NCBI GenBank assembly: GCA_017451645.1
Contig: JAFTNZ010000009.1
Coordinates: forward strand, 51,729 to 115,728
Direction: 5' to 3'
From: Bacteroidaceae bacterium
GTDB taxonomy: Bacteria > Bacteroidota > Bacteroidia > Bacteroidales > Bacteroidaceae
Length of the DNA stretch: 64,000 nucleotides
A model generated the notes under the pieces. It searched no databases. It saw nothing but the letters and a program-made list of their open reading frames with translations, and was not told the origin of the DNA. Positions 37,141 to 47,930 of the stretch are shown piece by piece. Position 1 is the stretch's first letter; the number at the start of each line of letters is the position of its first letter. A program made the position numbers and the translations under genes.

Positions 37141-37965
37141 TTACTTATTACATCTCTCGATAATATACTTGTTAGACTGCTTCTTAGGACGTCTTGTCTT
37201 CAAGCCCTTAGCATACAAGCCCTTGCGTGAACGTGGATGACCTCCTGACTGACGGCCTTCACCACCACCCATCGGGTGATCTACAGGGTTCATAACGACA
37301 CCACGGTTATGCGGACGACGGCCCAACCAACGTGAACGTCCAGCTTTACCGGAACTTTCCAAAGCATGGTCAGAGTTACCTACACTACCGATGGTAGCTT
37401 TACATGTACTAAGAATCTGTCTTACTTCACCTGAAGGCAACTTGATTACACAATATGAACCTTCACGAGAAGTCAACTGAGCAAAATTTCCAGCCGATCT
37501 TACCAGAGCTGCACCCTGTCCCGGACGGAGTTCGATGTTATGAATCACCGTACCTACGGGGATGTTCTTCAAAGGGAGTGCGTTACCAATCTCAGGCGCT
37601 GCATCCGCTCCAGACATCAAAGTGCTGCCTACTTGCAATCCATTAGGAGCAATAATATATCGTTTTTCTCCATCAGCATAGAACAACAGAGCAATACGAG
37701 CCGAACGGTTCGGATCGTATTCAATTGTCTTTACCACTGCTGGAACACCGTCTTTATTCCTCTTGAAGTCAATCAAACGGAATTTTCTCTTATGGCCGCC
37801 ACCCATGTAGCGCATAGTCATCTTACCTGCATTATTACGGCCACCCGTTGACTTTTTACCGTATACAAGAGACTTTTCTGGTACCGATGCAGTAATCTCT
37901 TCAAAAGTACCAATAATCTTGTGTCTTTGCCCCGGTGTTGTGGGCTTAAATTTACGTACTGCCAT
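37141..37965 (-). CDS. rplB: 50S ribosomal protein L2
   Basis: This protein is required for subunit joining and lies near the peptidyl-transferase centre. Its 274 residues contain the conserved [20 protein letters not shown] and the catalytically important C-terminal [20 protein letters not shown]. The start [17 protein letters not shown] is typical. Confidence 0.98.
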   Translation of the reverse strand: MAVRKFKPTTPGQRHKIIGTFEEITASVPEKSLVYGKKSTGGRNNAGKMTMRYMGGGHKRKFRLIDFKRNKDGVPAVVKTIEYDPNRSARIALLFYADGEKRYIIAPNGLQVGSTLMSGADAAPEIGNALPLKNIPVGTVIHNIELRPGQGAALVRSAGNFAQLTSREGSYCVIKLPSGEVRQILSTCKATIGSVGNSDHALESSGKAGRSRWLGRRPHNRGVVMNPVDHPMGGGEGRQSGGHPRSRKGLYAKGLKTRRPKKQSNKYIIERCNK

Positions 37966-37972
37966 CTTTTAT

Positions 37973-38332
37973 TTAAATATTGCTATAGAAATCAATCGTA
38001 TCGCCTTCCTTCACAGTGACGATAGCTTTTTTGTATGCGTTAGTGCGTCCCTTAATCAAGCCCGCCTTAGTATAGCGGCTCTTGTTTTTGCCATCGTAAC
38101 GCATGGTGTTCACATCAATTACTGTAACATTATACAAAGCTTCCACTTCAGCCTTAATCTGAAGTTTGTTGGCCTCAGGGCGCACAATGAACCCATATTT
38201 CGGAGTAGCCACCTTTGTCACCTGTGTTCCTCTGTTCTTACCAGACTTCGGAGTATATGTCCTATCTGCAGAAGTCTCGTCAGTAATTTTGGTCATCTTC
38301 TCTGTAACCAACGGTCTTACAATGTATGCCAT
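37973..38332 (-). CDS. rplW: 50S ribosomal protein L23 with an N-terminal insertion
   Basis: This exit-tunnel protein is the docking site of trigger factor and SRP. The N-terminus MAYIVRPLVTEKMTKITDET and C-terminal half (YGFIVRPEANKLQIKAEVEA, AYKKAIVTVKEGDTIDFYSN) are standard, but the protein has 119 residues, against about 96 in most Bacteroidales. The extra segment, about residues 21-45 (SADRTYTPKSGKNRGTQVTK then VATPK), sits between the first helix and the following strand. It is basic and in frame, so probably an rRNA-contacting loop and not an error. Confidence 0.95.
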   Translation of the reverse strand: MAYIVRPLVTEKMTKITDETSADRTYTPKSGKNRGTQVTKVATPKYGFIVRPEANKLQIKAEVEALYNVTVIDVNTMRYDGKNKSRYTKAGLIKGRTNAYKKAIVTVKEGDTIDFYSNI

Positions 38333-38335
38333 CTT

Positions 38336-38977
38336 TTAAGCCTCCTTCTTTGTAGTTAAAACATTATCAATAACCTTCAACGAACTTTCAGTCACAACAA
38401 GAACGCCAGCGTTCAACACCGAGTAGGTATTCAACGATGCCGCCAATGCAACATTTGCACGTTCGATATTACGAGCTGACAAATATACGTTTTTATTGGC
38501 TTCTGGCAAAACTACAAGCACCTTCTTGTCTGAAACTTTAAGATTTTTAGTCAAATTTACAAAATCTTTAGTTTTAGGGGTCTCAAAAGCGAAGTCTTCC
38601 ACTACAACGATAGCATTCGCCTGAGCCTTGTAAGACAGAGCAGAACGACGTGCCAAAGCCTTTACTTTCTTGTTCAACTTGAAGCCATAGTCACGGGGCT
38701 GGGGACCAAACACGCGTGCACCACCTACCAATACCGGTGAGTTGATGTCACCACGACGTGCACCGCCGCCACCTTTCTGACGACCCAACTTGCGGGTTGA
38801 ACCGCTGATTTCGCTTCTCTCTTTTGACTTGTGAGTACCCTGACGCTGGTTGGCCATAAATTGCTTTACGTCCAAGTAGATAGCGTGATCGTTAGGCTCA
38901 ATGCCGAAGATAGATTCGTTCAACGTAATCTTTCTTCCGGTGTCTTCACCTTTAATATTTAATACGTTAACTTCCAT
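38336..38977 (-). CDS. rplD: 50S ribosomal protein L4
   Basis: This protein has a loop in the exit tunnel near L22; in E. coli it also represses the S10 operon. The loop region [20 protein letters not shown] and the globular [20 protein letters not shown] are clear over 213 residues. Its start overlaps the rplC stop as TAATG. Confidence 0.97.
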   Translation of the reverse strand: MEVNVLNIKGEDTGRKITLNESIFGIEPNDHAIYLDVKQFMANQRQGTHKSKERSEISGSTRKLGRQKGGGGARRGDINSPVLVGGARVFGPQPRDYGFKLNKKVKALARRSALSYKAQANAIVVVEDFAFETPKTKDFVNLTKNLKVSDKKVLVVLPEANKNVYLSARNIERANVALAASLNTYSVLNAGVLVVTESSLKVIDNVLTTKKEA

Positions 38978-39594
38978 TATTTCTCAATTATTACGATTGA
39001 ACCTTTGCAACCCGGAACAGAACCCTTAATCATAAGGATGTTGTGCTCGGGAATCACCTTTAATACTTGCAAGTTGTGTGTAGTCACACGGTCACCGCCC
39101 ATTTGGCCACCCATGCGCATACCCTTGAACACCTTAGCGGGGTAAGAACATGCACCGATTGAACCCGGCTTGCGAGCACGGTTGTGCTGTCCGTGAGTAG
39201 TCTGACCTACACCACCAAACCCATGTCTCTTAACTACACCCTGGAAGCCTTTACCCTTAGAGGTACCAATCACGTCAACGAAAGCTGAATCATTGAACAG
39301 CTCTACAGTGAGGGTATCACCCAAGTTTAACTCACCTTCAAAATCCTTGAACTCGGCCAAGTGTCTCTTCGGAGTTACACCAGCTTTCTTGAAGTGTCCC
39401 ATCATAGGCTTGGTTGTATTCTTCTCCTTAGCCTCCTGGAAACCGAGCTGAACAGCTGCATAGCCATCCTTCTCAACACTTTTAATCTGAGTAACTACAC
39501 AAGGACCTACTTCGATAACAGTGCATGGAACATTCTTACCATCGGCACTGAAAACGGATGTCATTCCGATTTTTTTTCCTAATAATCCTGGCAT
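38977..39594 (-). CDS. rplC: 50S ribosomal protein L3
   Basis: This early-assembly protein extends towards the peptidyl-transferase centre. Its 205 residues start [20 protein letters not shown]. The long loop has the Gln-methylation region [20 protein letters not shown] and [20 protein letters not shown]. Confidence 0.98.
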   Translation of the reverse strand: MPGLLGKKIGMTSVFSADGKNVPCTVIEVGPCVVTQIKSVEKDGYAAVQLGFQEAKEKNTTKPMMGHFKKAGVTPKRHLAEFKDFEGELNLGDTLTVELFNDSAFVDVIGTSKGKGFQGVVKRHGFGGVGQTTHGQHNRARKPGSIGACSYPAKVFKGMRMGGQMGGDRVTTHNLQVLKVIPEHNILMIKGSVPGCKGSIVIIEK

Positions 39595-39622
39595 TTCAGT
39601 TAATTTTTAAATAATTCAATTC

Positions 39623-39928
39623 TTAAACTTTAATTTCTACTTCTACACCGCTCGGCAACTCCAGCTTCATCAAGGCATCAACAGTCTTGGCGGTTGAGCT
39701 ATAAATGTCAATCAATCTCTTGTAAGAAGAAAGCTCGAACTGCTCGCGAGACTTCTTGTTTACGAAAGTTGAACGGTTTACAGTAAAGATGCGCTTGTGG
39801 GTAGGAAGAGGAATAGGACCGCTTACGATAGCACCCGTAGCCTTCACTGTCTTTACAATCTTCTCAGCAGACTTGTCCACCAAGTTGTGATCGTAGGATT
39901 TCAGTTTAATTCTAATTTTTTGACTCAT
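39623..39928 (-). CDS. rpsJ: 30S ribosomal protein S10
   Basis: This head protein is shared with NusB in transcription antitermination. Its 101 residues include [20 protein letters not shown] and the loop [20 protein letters not shown], whose His-Lys tip is where tetracycline-resistance changes occur in other species. It opens the S10-type section 92 bases after fusA. Confidence 0.98.
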   Translation of the reverse strand: MSQKIRIKLKSYDHNLVDKSAEKIVKTVKATGAIVSGPIPLPTHKRIFTVNRSTFVNKKSREQFELSSYKRLIDIYSSTAKTVDALMKLELPSGVEVEIKV

Positions 39929-40020
39929 TACTTTTATTTATTTATGATGAATGAAAAAGAGGAAGAGGGAACAGGTTAAGAGTCATTCGCTAACCTGTCC
40001 CGTCTTCCGGTTTCTGTTTT

Positions 40021-42141
40021 TTACTTAATCAAGTCCACACGACCCTTGCACTCTTCGAGCACTGCCTTGGCGATTGAGTTAGACACCTGAGCGTGGTGAT
40101 CGTAAGTCATTGAAGAGGTCGCACGACCAGAAGTGATAGTACGCAATGCTGTTACGTAACCGAACATCTCTGCCAGAGGCACAGTAGCCTTCACGATGCG
40201 GGCACCTGAACGACTTGACTCCATACCTTCTACCTGACCACGACGCTTGTTCAAGTCACCGATCACGTCACCCATGTTCTCCTCGGGAGTAACAACTTCC
40301 AGCTTCATCATAGGCTCGCACAATGCGGGACCTGCCTGAGCACAAGCATTCTTGTAAGCCTGGATAGCGCAGATTTCAAATGACAGCTGGTCAGAGTCAA
40401 CAGGGTGGAACGAACCATCCAACAGAGTAACCTTCAATGAATCCAAGGGGAAGCCAGCGAGGATACCATTCTTCATGGCTGACTGGAAGCCCTTCTGTAC
40501 AGCGGGGATAAATTCCTTAGGAATGTTACCACCAGTCACCTCGTTAACAAACTGCAGACCACCTTCCTTGAAGTCCTCATCAACGGGACCTACGTTTACG
40601 ATGATATCAGCGAACTTACCGCGACCACCCGACTGCTTCTTGTAAACCTCGCGGAGGTTGACAGTCTTAGTGATAGTCTCCTTGTAGTTAACCTGAGGCT
40701 TACCTTGGTTACACTCAACCTTGAACTCGCGTTTCAGACGGTCGATGATGATATCCAAGTGAAGCTCACCCATACCCGATATAACGGTCTGACCGCTCTG
40801 CTCGTCAGTCTTCACTGTAAATGTGGGGTCTTCCTCGGCCAACTTAGCCAAACCGTTGGCAAGTTTCTCCATATCCTTCTGAGTCTTGGGCTCAACAGCG
40901 ATACCGATAACGGGATCGGGGAAGTCCATAGATTCGAGAACGATGGGAGCGGTTTCGTCGCAAAGGGTATCACCGGTACGGATATCCTTGAAACCTACAC
41001 CAGCACCGATATCACCAGCAGCAATCACTTCTACAGGATTCTGGTGGTTAGAGTGCATCTGGAACAGACGAGACACACGCTCCTTTTTACCTGAACGGGT
41101 GTTGTAGATATAAGAACCGGCCTCAACCTTACCTGAGTACACACGGAAGAAAGTCAGACGACCTACATAGGGGTCAGTAGCAATCTTGAACGCCAATGCA
41201 GAAGTCTTCTCTTCTTCGCTGGGTTTACGGCTGTCAGCCTCACCTGTTTCGGGGTTAATACCCTCGATAGCGGGAGTATCCAACGGAGAGGGCAAGAAAG
41301 CACATACATAGTCGAGCAATGTCTGCACACCCTTGTTCTTGAATGAAGAACCACACAACATGGGAACGATATCCATCTTCAAGGTAGCTGCACGGAGGGC
41401 ACGCATAACCTCTTCGTTAGTGATGGTTGAAGGATCATCAAAGAACTTCTCCATCAACTCGTCATCGTACTCAGCCACCTTCTCGAGCATCTTCTCTCTC
41501 CACTCGTTGGCCTCGTCAACCAAGTTAGCGGGGATTTCCTCCTCGTCATAGTCAGCACCCATAGTCTCATCGTGCCACAGGATAGCCTTCATCTTGATCA
41601 GGTCAACAAGACCCTTGAAGTTCTCCTCTGCACCGATAGGAATACAGACAGGGCAAGGATTAGCACCGAGAACCTCCTTCATCTGACGAACTACTTCGTA
41701 GAAGTCAGCACCAGAGCGGTCCATCTTGTTCACATAACCGATACGGGGTACATTGTACTTGTCAGCCTGACGCCATACAGTCTCCGACTGGGGCTCAACA
41801 CCACCTACAGCACAGTAGGTAGCCACAGCACCATCCAACACACGGAGTGAACGCTCTACCTCAGCAGTAAAGTCAACGTGTCCCGGAGTGTCAATCAAGT
41901 TGATCTTGTATGTCTTGTTGCCATAGTTCCAACGAGTGGTAGTAGCAGCAGAGGTAATAGTAATACCACGCTCCTGCTCCTGAGCCATCCAGTCCATAGT
42001 GGCTGTACCATCGTGAGTTTCACCAATCTTGTGAGTCAAACCTGTATAGAACAAGATACGCTCAGAAGTAGTTGTCTTACCGGCATCGATGTGAGCCATG
42101 ATACCGATGTTACGAGTCAAAAGTAAGTCTTGCTTTGCCAT
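40021..42141 (-). CDS. fusA: Translation elongation factor G
   Basis: This GTPase drives ribosomal translocation. Its 706 residues show all five domains: GTP-binding motifs [39 protein letters not shown] and [10 protein letters not shown], domain II ([20 protein letters not shown]), domain III ([19 protein letters not shown]), and domains IV/V ([20 protein letters not shown]). The str-type order rpsL-rpsG-fusA leads directly into rpsJ without a tuf gene. Confidence 0.98.
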   Translation of the reverse strand: MAKQDLLLTRNIGIMAHIDAGKTTTSERILFYTGLTHKIGETHDGTATMDWMAQEQERGITITSAATTTRWNYGNKTYKINLIDTPGHVDFTAEVERSLRVLDGAVATYCAVGGVEPQSETVWRQADKYNVPRIGYVNKMDRSGADFYEVVRQMKEVLGANPCPVCIPIGAEENFKGLVDLIKMKAILWHDETMGADYDEEEIPANLVDEANEWREKMLEKVAEYDDELMEKFFDDPSTITNEEVMRALRAATLKMDIVPMLCGSSFKNKGVQTLLDYVCAFLPSPLDTPAIEGINPETGEADSRKPSEEEKTSALAFKIATDPYVGRLTFFRVYSGKVEAGSYIYNTRSGKKERVSRLFQMHSNHQNPVEVIAAGDIGAGVGFKDIRTGDTLCDETAPIVLESMDFPDPVIGIAVEPKTQKDMEKLANGLAKLAEEDPTFTVKTDEQSGQTVISGMGELHLDIIIDRLKREFKVECNQGKPQVNYKETITKTVNLREVYKKQSGGRGKFADIIVNVGPVDEDFKEGGLQFVNEVTGGNIPKEFIPAVQKGFQSAMKNGILAGFPLDSLKVTLLDGSFHPVDSDQLSFEICAIQAYKNACAQAGPALCEPMMKLEVVTPEENMGDVIGDLNKRRGQVEGMESSRSGARIVKATVPLAEMFGYVTALRTITSGRATSSMTYDHHAQVSNSIAKAVLEECKGRVDLIK

Positions 42142-42166
42142 TTTCTAATTCCGTATTATTTGATGA

Positions 42167-42643
42167 TTAGAATCTGAAGTGAGCAAATGCACGGTTAGCC
42201 TCAGCCATACGGTGCATATCTTCCTTACGCTTGAAAGCACCACCCTGCTCGTTGAAAGCATCGATAATCTCAGCGGCCAACTTGTCAGCCATTGACTTAC
42301 CACCACGCTTGCGGGCGAAGAGAATCATATTCTTCATTGAGATAGACTCCTTGCGGTCGGGACGGATTTCAGTGGGCACCTGAAATGTAGCACCACCGAT
42401 ACGACGAGACTTCACCTCCACTTGGGGAGTGATATTGTCAAGAGCCTTCTTCCAGATTTCCAAAGAAGTCTTTTCCTCATTGGGGAGCTTGTTTTTTACT
42501 GTTTCAAGAGCGGCGTAGAAAATCTCATAAGAAGTGTTTTTCTTACCGTCATACATCAGGTGGTTCACAAACTTAGAAACTTTCTGATCGCCAAATACGG
42601 GATCTGGAAGAACCACACGCTTTTTTGGTTTTGCTTTTCTCAT
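42167..42643 (-). CDS. rpsG: 30S ribosomal protein S7
   Basis: This protein nucleates assembly of the 30S head and lines the E site. Its 158 residues include [40 protein letters not shown] and the C-terminal [21 protein letters not shown] 146-base gap with no recognisable gene separates it from rpsL. Confidence 0.98.
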   Translation of the reverse strand: MRKAKPKKRVVLPDPVFGDQKVSKFVNHLMYDGKKNTSYEIFYAALETVKNKLPNEEKTSLEIWKKALDNITPQVEVKSRRIGGATFQVPTEIRPDRKESISMKNMILFARKRGGKSMADKLAAEIIDAFNEQGGAFKRKEDMHRMAEANRAFAHFRF

Positions 42644-42789
42644 TAGTTAAAAAATAGTGTTTTGTTTGGGCTGCATTTTTCGTTTTCTTCAACGCTTCCT
42701 CCGAAGCATTTACTCAACCTTATAGCTAATTCCAACAAACCAAAACGATAATTAATACTTTGTTTTCTTTTTAATCAAGAAGGAATCAA

Positions 42790-43200
42790 TTATTTCTTCT
42801 TACCTTTTGCCGGAGCTGCTGCCTGGCCCGGTTTGGGACGCTTAGCACCATACTTGGAACGACGCTGTGTACGACCTGCAACACCAGCAGTATCCAATGT
42901 ACCGCGAACAATGTGATAGCGCACACCCGGAAGGTCTTTCACACGACCACCGCGAACCAGCACAATTGAGTGCTCCTGCAAGTTGTGGCCTTCACCCGGA
43001 ATGTAAGAGTTCACTTCCTTCTGATTTGTCAAGCGCACACGCGCCACTTTACGCATTGCGGAATTCGGTTTTTTCGGTGTAGTAGTGTAAACTCTCACGC
43101 ACACACCACGACGCTGAGGACATGAGTCCAATGCGGGAGACTTACTCTTCTCAACCAATACCTCTCTTCCTTTTCTTACTAACTGTTGAATAGTAGGCAT
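42790..43200 (-). CDS. rpsL: 30S ribosomal protein S12
   Basis: This decoding-centre protein is the target of streptomycin-resistance changes. Its 136 residues have the conserved [20 protein letters not shown] and [20 protein letters not shown]. Lys in TPKKPNS is retained, the sensitive form. A Lys/Ala-rich tail, [16 protein letters not shown], extends the end. It is the first gene of the supercluster. Confidence 0.98.
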   Translation of the reverse strand: MPTIQQLVRKGREVLVEKSKSPALDSCPQRRGVCVRVYTTTPKKPNSAMRKVARVRLTNQKEVNSYIPGEGHNLQEHSIVLVRGGRVKDLPGVRYHIVRGTLDTAGVAGRTQRRSKYGAKRPKPGQAAAPAKGKKK

Positions 43201-43276
43201 TTTGTTTTGTTTTTAATTATTATATATTTGTTTACTAATTATCGATTCAACGGTGCATACCTGCACTTTTCGGGCT

Positions 43277-43308
43277 GCAAAGTTACAAATAAGTTTCCAA
43301 ACGACAAT
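43277..43308 (-). promoter_or_regulatory. Main promoter of the ribosomal supercluster
   Basis: On the - strand TAACTTTGC (43277-43285) is a perfect -7 element, and ATTG (43305-43308) lies 19 bases upstream as a near-consensus -33 box. Transcription would start near 43274, leaving an untranslated leader of about 74 bases before rpsL. Confidence 0.72.
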
Positions 43309-43741
43309 ATTTTACTCTTCTTTTAGTACTACATTTTAAAACTAAATACTCGATTTTAATATTTTTTAATCTGTATTAACAAGAAAATATCGTATTCCTC
43401 TCACAATTAAGACAAAAAAGGCCACTTCAGCAGAAGAAACATAAGTCATCTTCCGACTTCTCAGAACAGACCTAATCGCCCGACACACCGTCCGTACACC
43501 TCATATAAATAATGTAAAATAGATAAAATAGATAAATTGTATTATAAATAGAGCCAGCAATACTTTTATACTTTGAGTTTCCCGATTCATACCCTCTACA
43601 GCAACTTTAAAGGCGACTTGTTCGGAATCGGAAGTGACCCATATCAGATATTATTCCGAAACCGTCAGGACAAAAGGAACAAAAGCAGGATAGCGAATAC
43701 AATTTTCTCAAATTACCACACCATCATTTGCAGATATTTTG
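43309..43741. other. AT-rich intergenic region without a recognised gene
   Basis: This region separates the divergent rpsL and TolC-like genes. Short open frames here, including 43573-43761 (+), show no recognisable protein. A short tandem motif, TAGATAAAA, occurs twice at 43520-43537. I see no RNA gene or mobile element. Confidence 0.6.
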
Positions 43742-43750
43742 TACCTTTGC
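43742..43750 (+). promoter_or_regulatory. Putative -7 promoter element of the MFS efflux operon
   Basis: TACCTTTGC is a full match to TAnnTTTG. The -33 box is not clear. The predicted leader to ATG 43928 is about 175 bases and contains a hairpin (43803-43828, TCTCCCAAA / TTTGGGGAGA with one bulged base), which could act in regulation. Confidence 0.55.
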
Positions 43751-43927
43751 ACCAAATTTAGGAATGATGTCTGACTTGAATTTCACTTATACACTCTGCA
43801 GTTCTCCCAAAGCGACCATTTGGGGAGACAGACATCCTTTCGCCCAAATCATTTAGCGCATATTCCACGAATCCAGCGGATTACAGGTATCGTATCTTTT
43901 AATTCACAATCACATATTCAATCACCA

Positions 43928-45244
43928 ATGAGGAAACATTATTTTCTCATAGTGCCGCTATTGTGGGCACTATGTACCAATGATGTATGTGCCCAGTCTG
44001 TAGAGAGGCAAAGTCTCACGCTTGAACAGATGTTTGAGTTGGCCGAGCAGAACAACAACCGTATAAAGGCGCATACAACAGCTGTGAGACAGGCCGTAGA
44101 GGAGGTCAAAGTGGCAAAGAATGCCTATCTGCCATCCATAGAGACATCGCTTTCGGTCTCATACAACAGCGATGGGACTATTCTTGACCGGGACTTCGGG
44201 AATGCATTCACTGCTGAAATCCCAGATTTTGGCAACAACTTCATCGTAGAGGTTTCGCAGGTAATCTATGCCGGAGGAGCCATCAGAAGCGGCATTGAAT
44301 TGTCGGGACTGAAAGCTCAGATAACATCGCTCCATGCAGACCGCAACCGTCAGGAGGTGCGCTTCTTGATTGTCGGGAATTATCTGGAGATAAGCAAGCT
44401 GAGCAACCAAGTAGAGGTATTGGACAGCCACATCTCACAGACAGAAAAGGTTCTGGAAGAGATGCGCATCCGCCACGAGCAGGGCACCGCCCTACACAAT
44501 GACATCACACGCTACGAGTTGCAACTGCAAAACCTCAGATACACCAAGACCACACTGCTCAATGCCAAACAGCTATTGAACAACCAACTGACGATGGCAC
44601 TGGGACTGCCCGAGTCTGTCGAGATTCAGACCGACTCCATAGACATCGCAAACCTAAATGAAAAGAATGCCACGCAATGGCAAGACATCGCTGCACAAAC
44701 TGCCATTCCCCTGCAGATGGCAGAAAAGGCCATACAAATCAACAAGCAGCAAAAGAGGCTGACCCATGCCGAGCGACTACCCAAGGTGGCACTGTTCGCC
44801 ATGAATAATCTGACAGGGCCTGTCACCATTGAGATACCTGCCCTGAACAAGAATTTCAACTATTGGGCCGTGGGTGTCGGCATTACTTACCAGTTTGATA
44901 ATCTGTACAAGACAAACAAAAAGATTAAGGCCAACAAACTGAGCATTCAGCGAGCACAAGAGGAAATGCTGGTGGCTCAGGAAGAGGTCAGATTGGGCAT
45001 GCAGGCGGCTTACTCCAACTACAGGGATGCTTATACTCTGCTCGAGACCAAAGAAAAGAGTGTGGAATTGGCACGGCAGAACTATGATGTGGTAAACTAC
45101 CGCTATGCCAATGACTTGGCCCTAATCACCGACCTACTCGATGCCTCGTCACAAAAGTTGGATGCCGAGCTACAAGCTGTCAATGCCCGCATCAACATCC
45201 TCTTCAACTACTATAAACTACATTACATTTCAGGAACTTTATAA
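43928..45244 (+). CDS. TolC-family outer-membrane efflux protein
   Basis: This 438-residue outer-membrane channel belongs to a tripartite pump. The ATG at 43928 gives a signal peptide (MRKHYFLIVPLLWALCTNDV, cut after CAQ); the longer frame to 43820 starts at a TTG inside the leader hairpin. Coiled-coil hairpins are seen near residues 25-75 (SLTLEQMFELAEQNNNRIKA), 125-215 and 330-425 (EMLVAQEEVRLGMQAAYSNY). It is the first gene of an operon with an HlyD-type adaptor (12 bases downstream) and an MFS pump. Confidence 0.92.
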   Translation: MRKHYFLIVPLLWALCTNDVCAQSVERQSLTLEQMFELAEQNNNRIKAHTTAVRQAVEEVKVAKNAYLPSIETSLSVSYNSDGTILDRDFGNAFTAEIPDFGNNFIVEVSQVIYAGGAIRSGIELSGLKAQITSLHADRNRQEVRFLIVGNYLEISKLSNQVEVLDSHISQTEKVLEEMRIRHEQGTALHNDITRYELQLQNLRYTKTTLLNAKQLLNNQLTMALGLPESVEIQTDSIDIANLNEKNATQWQDIAAQTAIPLQMAEKAIQINKQQKRLTHAERLPKVALFAMNNLTGPVTIEIPALNKNFNYWAVGVGITYQFDNLYKTNKKIKANKLSIQRAQEEMLVAQEEVRLGMQAAYSNYRDAYTLLETKEKSVELARQNYDVVNYRYANDLALITDLLDASSQKLDAELQAVNARINILFNYYKLHYISGTL

Positions 45245-45256
45245 TTATCATGAACT

Positions 45257-46288
45257 ATGGACAAGAAGACTAAAAAAATCATAGCCAATATCATCATCAT
45301 AACTTTCATACTCGGTGGAATATGCTGGATATGCTCACTATTTATCCACATAGGCTGCGAACACACCAACAATGCACAGATACGCCAGGACATTGTGCCT
45401 GTATCGGCTCGGGTGCAAGGCTTCATCAAAGAAATCCGCTTCGAGGAATTCCAAGAGGTCAACAAGGGAGATACCCTGGTCATTATTGAAGACTGCGAAT
45501 ACCGCCTCCGTCTGGCACAGGCAAAGGCAGACTATCAGAATGCGCTAGTCGGAAAAACGGTGATGAAAACAGGAATATCCACCACCGAAAACAATTTGGA
45601 AGTTACCGATGCCAGTATGCAAGAAGTAGAAATCCTGATGAAGAATGCCGAAGCCGACTATAACCGCTTCAAAGTCTTATTCGAGAACAAAGCCGTAACG
45701 CTTCAGCAATTTGAAGGGGTAAAGACCAAATATGAGGCGCTGAAAGCCAAGCTGGAAACCATGAAGCGCCAAAAGCAGAGCACCCGCCTTATCAAGACCG
45801 AACAGACCCAACGCCTGGAACAGAATGAACTGCGCATTGAAGTGGCCAAAGCGGCTCTTGACCTGGCTGCACTGAACATGTCATACACCGTTGTACTGTC
45901 CCCCTGCAACGGCACCATGTCGCGCAAGAATATCCAAGTGGGAGAGTTGGTGATGCCAGGAAAGCCGTTGTTCTCGGTGATTGACAACAACAAACGATGG
46001 GTCATAGCCAACTATAGAGAAACCCAAAGAAGCCACATCCATGTGGGCGACAGGGTGGAAATTGAAGTGGATGCCTTCCCTACCACCACGTTTGAAGGCC
46101 GAGTAGAGGCCATCTCCAATGCCACAGGTGCCCAATATGCCATCACATCGCCCGACAACTCTACCGGCAACTTCGTCAAAGTAGAGCAACGGATTCCTGT
46201 AAAGATTTTCTTTACGGAGAACAACGACCCCAATTTGCTCAAGCAACTGGGGTCAGGCATGAATGTAGAATGTAAAGTAATCGAGTGA
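45257..46288 (+). CDS. HlyD/EmrA-family periplasmic adaptor protein
   Basis: This 343-residue adaptor joins the MFS pump to the TolC-like channel. It has an N-terminal membrane anchor (about residues 8-30, IIANIIIITFILGGICWICS), a lipoyl half-motif (PVSARVQGFIKEIRFEEFQE, VNKGDTLVIIED), a coiled-coil hairpin (about 90-200) and the second lipoyl half (VLSPCNGTMSRKNIQVGELV). The beta-barrel (WVIANYRETQRSHIHVGDRV) is EmrA-like. The MFS gene begins one base after the stop, so translation is probably coupled. Confidence 0.93.
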   Translation: MDKKTKKIIANIIIITFILGGICWICSLFIHIGCEHTNNAQIRQDIVPVSARVQGFIKEIRFEEFQEVNKGDTLVIIEDCEYRLRLAQAKADYQNALVGKTVMKTGISTTENNLEVTDASMQEVEILMKNAEADYNRFKVLFENKAVTLQQFEGVKTKYEALKAKLETMKRQKQSTRLIKTEQTQRLEQNELRIEVAKAALDLAALNMSYTVVLSPCNGTMSRKNIQVGELVMPGKPLFSVIDNNKRWVIANYRETQRSHIHVGDRVEIEVDAFPTTTFEGRVEAISNATGAQYAITSPDNSTGNFVKVEQRIPVKIFFTENNDPNLLKQLGSGMNVECKVIE

Positions 46289-46289
46289 T

Positions 46290-47855
46290 ATGGCTTGGCA
46301 ACAAGAACCTTTCAGATTCATGACATTCAAGGAATGGGTGCCTGACAAGTGCCGTTTTTGGGTGTACATCCTTTTTCTCATCGCTTTCCAGTTTTCCAAC
46401 GGCATGTACTTTACAGCGATGAGCCAAATGCAAGGTGAACATTCCCTGACCATGAACGATGTGAAAATGATGAGCCATGCGGTTCTCATAGGTCTTACCC
46501 TCTATTTCCCATTGGCTTTCCGCCTGAAGTTCTGTTTTACGAACAAAACTTCGTTGATTATTGCTGCTGCAGGACTTCTGGCATGCAACCTCGTGATTCC
46601 CCACATCGGACAGCCATTCATGTTAGTCGTATTAGGATTTGTCGCAGGCTTCTTCCGGTTGTATGGCACATTTGAATGCCTCTCCAACATTTTGCCGAAG
46701 ATAACGCCCACCTACAATTATGCCGTATTCCTCTCATTCGTGTTTTTTGTAGTGTTGGGTGTCATTCACCTGTTTGATGCCATCAGCATGCAGCTTATCT
46801 ATTATTACGACTGGCAACATCTGCATGGACTCGCCATAGGACTGTTGCTGACGGTCATCTTGCTGGCCGGAGTGTTGATGCGCCCCTTCCGCCCGGCTCC
46901 CCCAATGCCCTTGTATGGTGTGGACTGGCTCGGCATGCTATTATGGGCCATCTTTATTCTGTCACTGATTTTTGTGGTGCAATATGGCTTCCAGCTGGAG
47001 TGGTTCCATTCGCCCTACATCCGTGTGGCCATGGGGGCCGCATGCATTTCATTGGGATTCAACGTGAGCCGCATGAATTATATCCGCCACCCATTCCTGG
47101 AAGCAACGGCATTCAGGGTCAAAAACCTGGCCAACCTGCTGCTGGCATTCTTGTGTCTGGCCATCCTGCTGGCATCCAAGAATACGCTTCAGAACATCTA
47201 CACGGCTTCAGTGCTGCATTGGGATGCCCTTAATCTGAGCACATTGAAATGGATTGAATTTGCAGGTTCGCTCTCAGGATCCCTATTTTCCTGGTACACT
47301 CTGGTACACCTGAAGTGGTCACACAAACTGATTACCTTCATCGGATTCACAATGATACTGGTGTATGTGGCCTCCATGTACTTCTTGGTTTCACCCCACA
47401 CGAATATGGAGAAACTGTTCATGCCCCTGTTTTGTTGCGGTTTCAGCCACCTGTGCATTTTTATTGCATTGACTGTCTATATTCAGGCAACCGCACCGTT
47501 CAAAAACTACTTCCAGGTGCTCTGCATCTTGGGATTCGTCCGCACAGGAATCGGTTCTCCTATCGGCGATGCCATCTATCAACATGGCATAACGGGATTA
47601 ATGAACAAGCATCTGGCCGGGATAGGAAGCCATGTAAACATCAGTCTGCTGGACTCAATGGAGAGATTGGGACATATAGGAACGGAGGCTATGGTGGCCA
47701 CTCTACGTGAATTGTACGGATATACTTTCATCTTCGGTATAGCCGTGTTGGTCCTATTGGCAGCTTCCCGATTCCAGAAGAATGTAAAGAAACCGATTCC
47801 CAAACTACGATTCCTTTATGCCATGATGGCCAGAAACATGAAGAGTAAAAAATAA
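46290..47855 (+). CDS. Major facilitator superfamily multidrug efflux pump, DHA2/EmrB-like
   Basis: This is an inner-membrane drug-proton antiporter candidate of 521 residues with about fourteen hydrophobic helices, the number typical for the DHA2 group. The family sequence signatures are weak: helix 4-5 reads LGFVAGFFRLYGTFECLSNI in place of the usual Arg-Gly-rich motif. The assignment leans on topology, length and on the EmrA-like and TolC-like genes before it. The Lys/Arg-rich C-terminus (KNVKKPIPKLRFLYAMMARN) is cytosolic. The substrate is unknown. Confidence 0.85.
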   Translation: MAWQQEPFRFMTFKEWVPDKCRFWVYILFLIAFQFSNGMYFTAMSQMQGEHSLTMNDVKMMSHAVLIGLTLYFPLAFRLKFCFTNKTSLIIAAAGLLACNLVIPHIGQPFMLVVLGFVAGFFRLYGTFECLSNILPKITPTYNYAVFLSFVFFVVLGVIHLFDAISMQLIYYYDWQHLHGLAIGLLLTVILLAGVLMRPFRPAPPMPLYGVDWLGMLLWAIFILSLIFVVQYGFQLEWFHSPYIRVAMGAACISLGFNVSRMNYIRHPFLEATAFRVKNLANLLLAFLCLAILLASKNTLQNIYTASVLHWDALNLSTLKWIEFAGSLSGSLFSWYTLVHLKWSHKLITFIGFTMILVYVASMYFLVSPHTNMEKLFMPLFCCGFSHLCIFIALTVYIQATAPFKNYFQVLCILGFVRTGIGSPIGDAIYQHGITGLMNKHLAGIGSHVNISLLDSMERLGHIGTEAMVATLRELYGYTFIFGIAVLVLLAASRFQKNVKKPIPKLRFLYAMMARNMKSKK

Positions 47856-47914
47856 AGAACGAAGAGTGAAGAATCATAATGTACAGACTATTGAATTCTT
47901 CACTCTCCGTTCTT
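47855..47914. terminator. 20-bp inverted repeat between convergent genes, possible bidirectional terminator
   Basis: AAGAACGAAGAGTGAAGAAT (from 47855) is complementary to ATTCTTCACTCTCCGTTCTT (from 47895) with one mismatch and a loop of about 20 bases. T-runs are short. The motif GAAGAGTGAAGA recurs in partial form right after it (47911-47925), so it may be a dispersed repeat used as a terminator. Confidence 0.6.
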
Positions 47915-47930
47915 CACTCTTCACTTCTCA

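Noticed and set aside
43573-43761. Small + strand open frame before the TolC-like gene
   Set aside because: It overlaps the -7 promoter element at 43742 and shows no known motif or suitable context.
46290-47855. Assignment of the emrB gene symbol
   Set aside because: Topology and context fit an EmrB-like pump, but characteristic drug-antiporter motifs are too weak by eye to justify the name.
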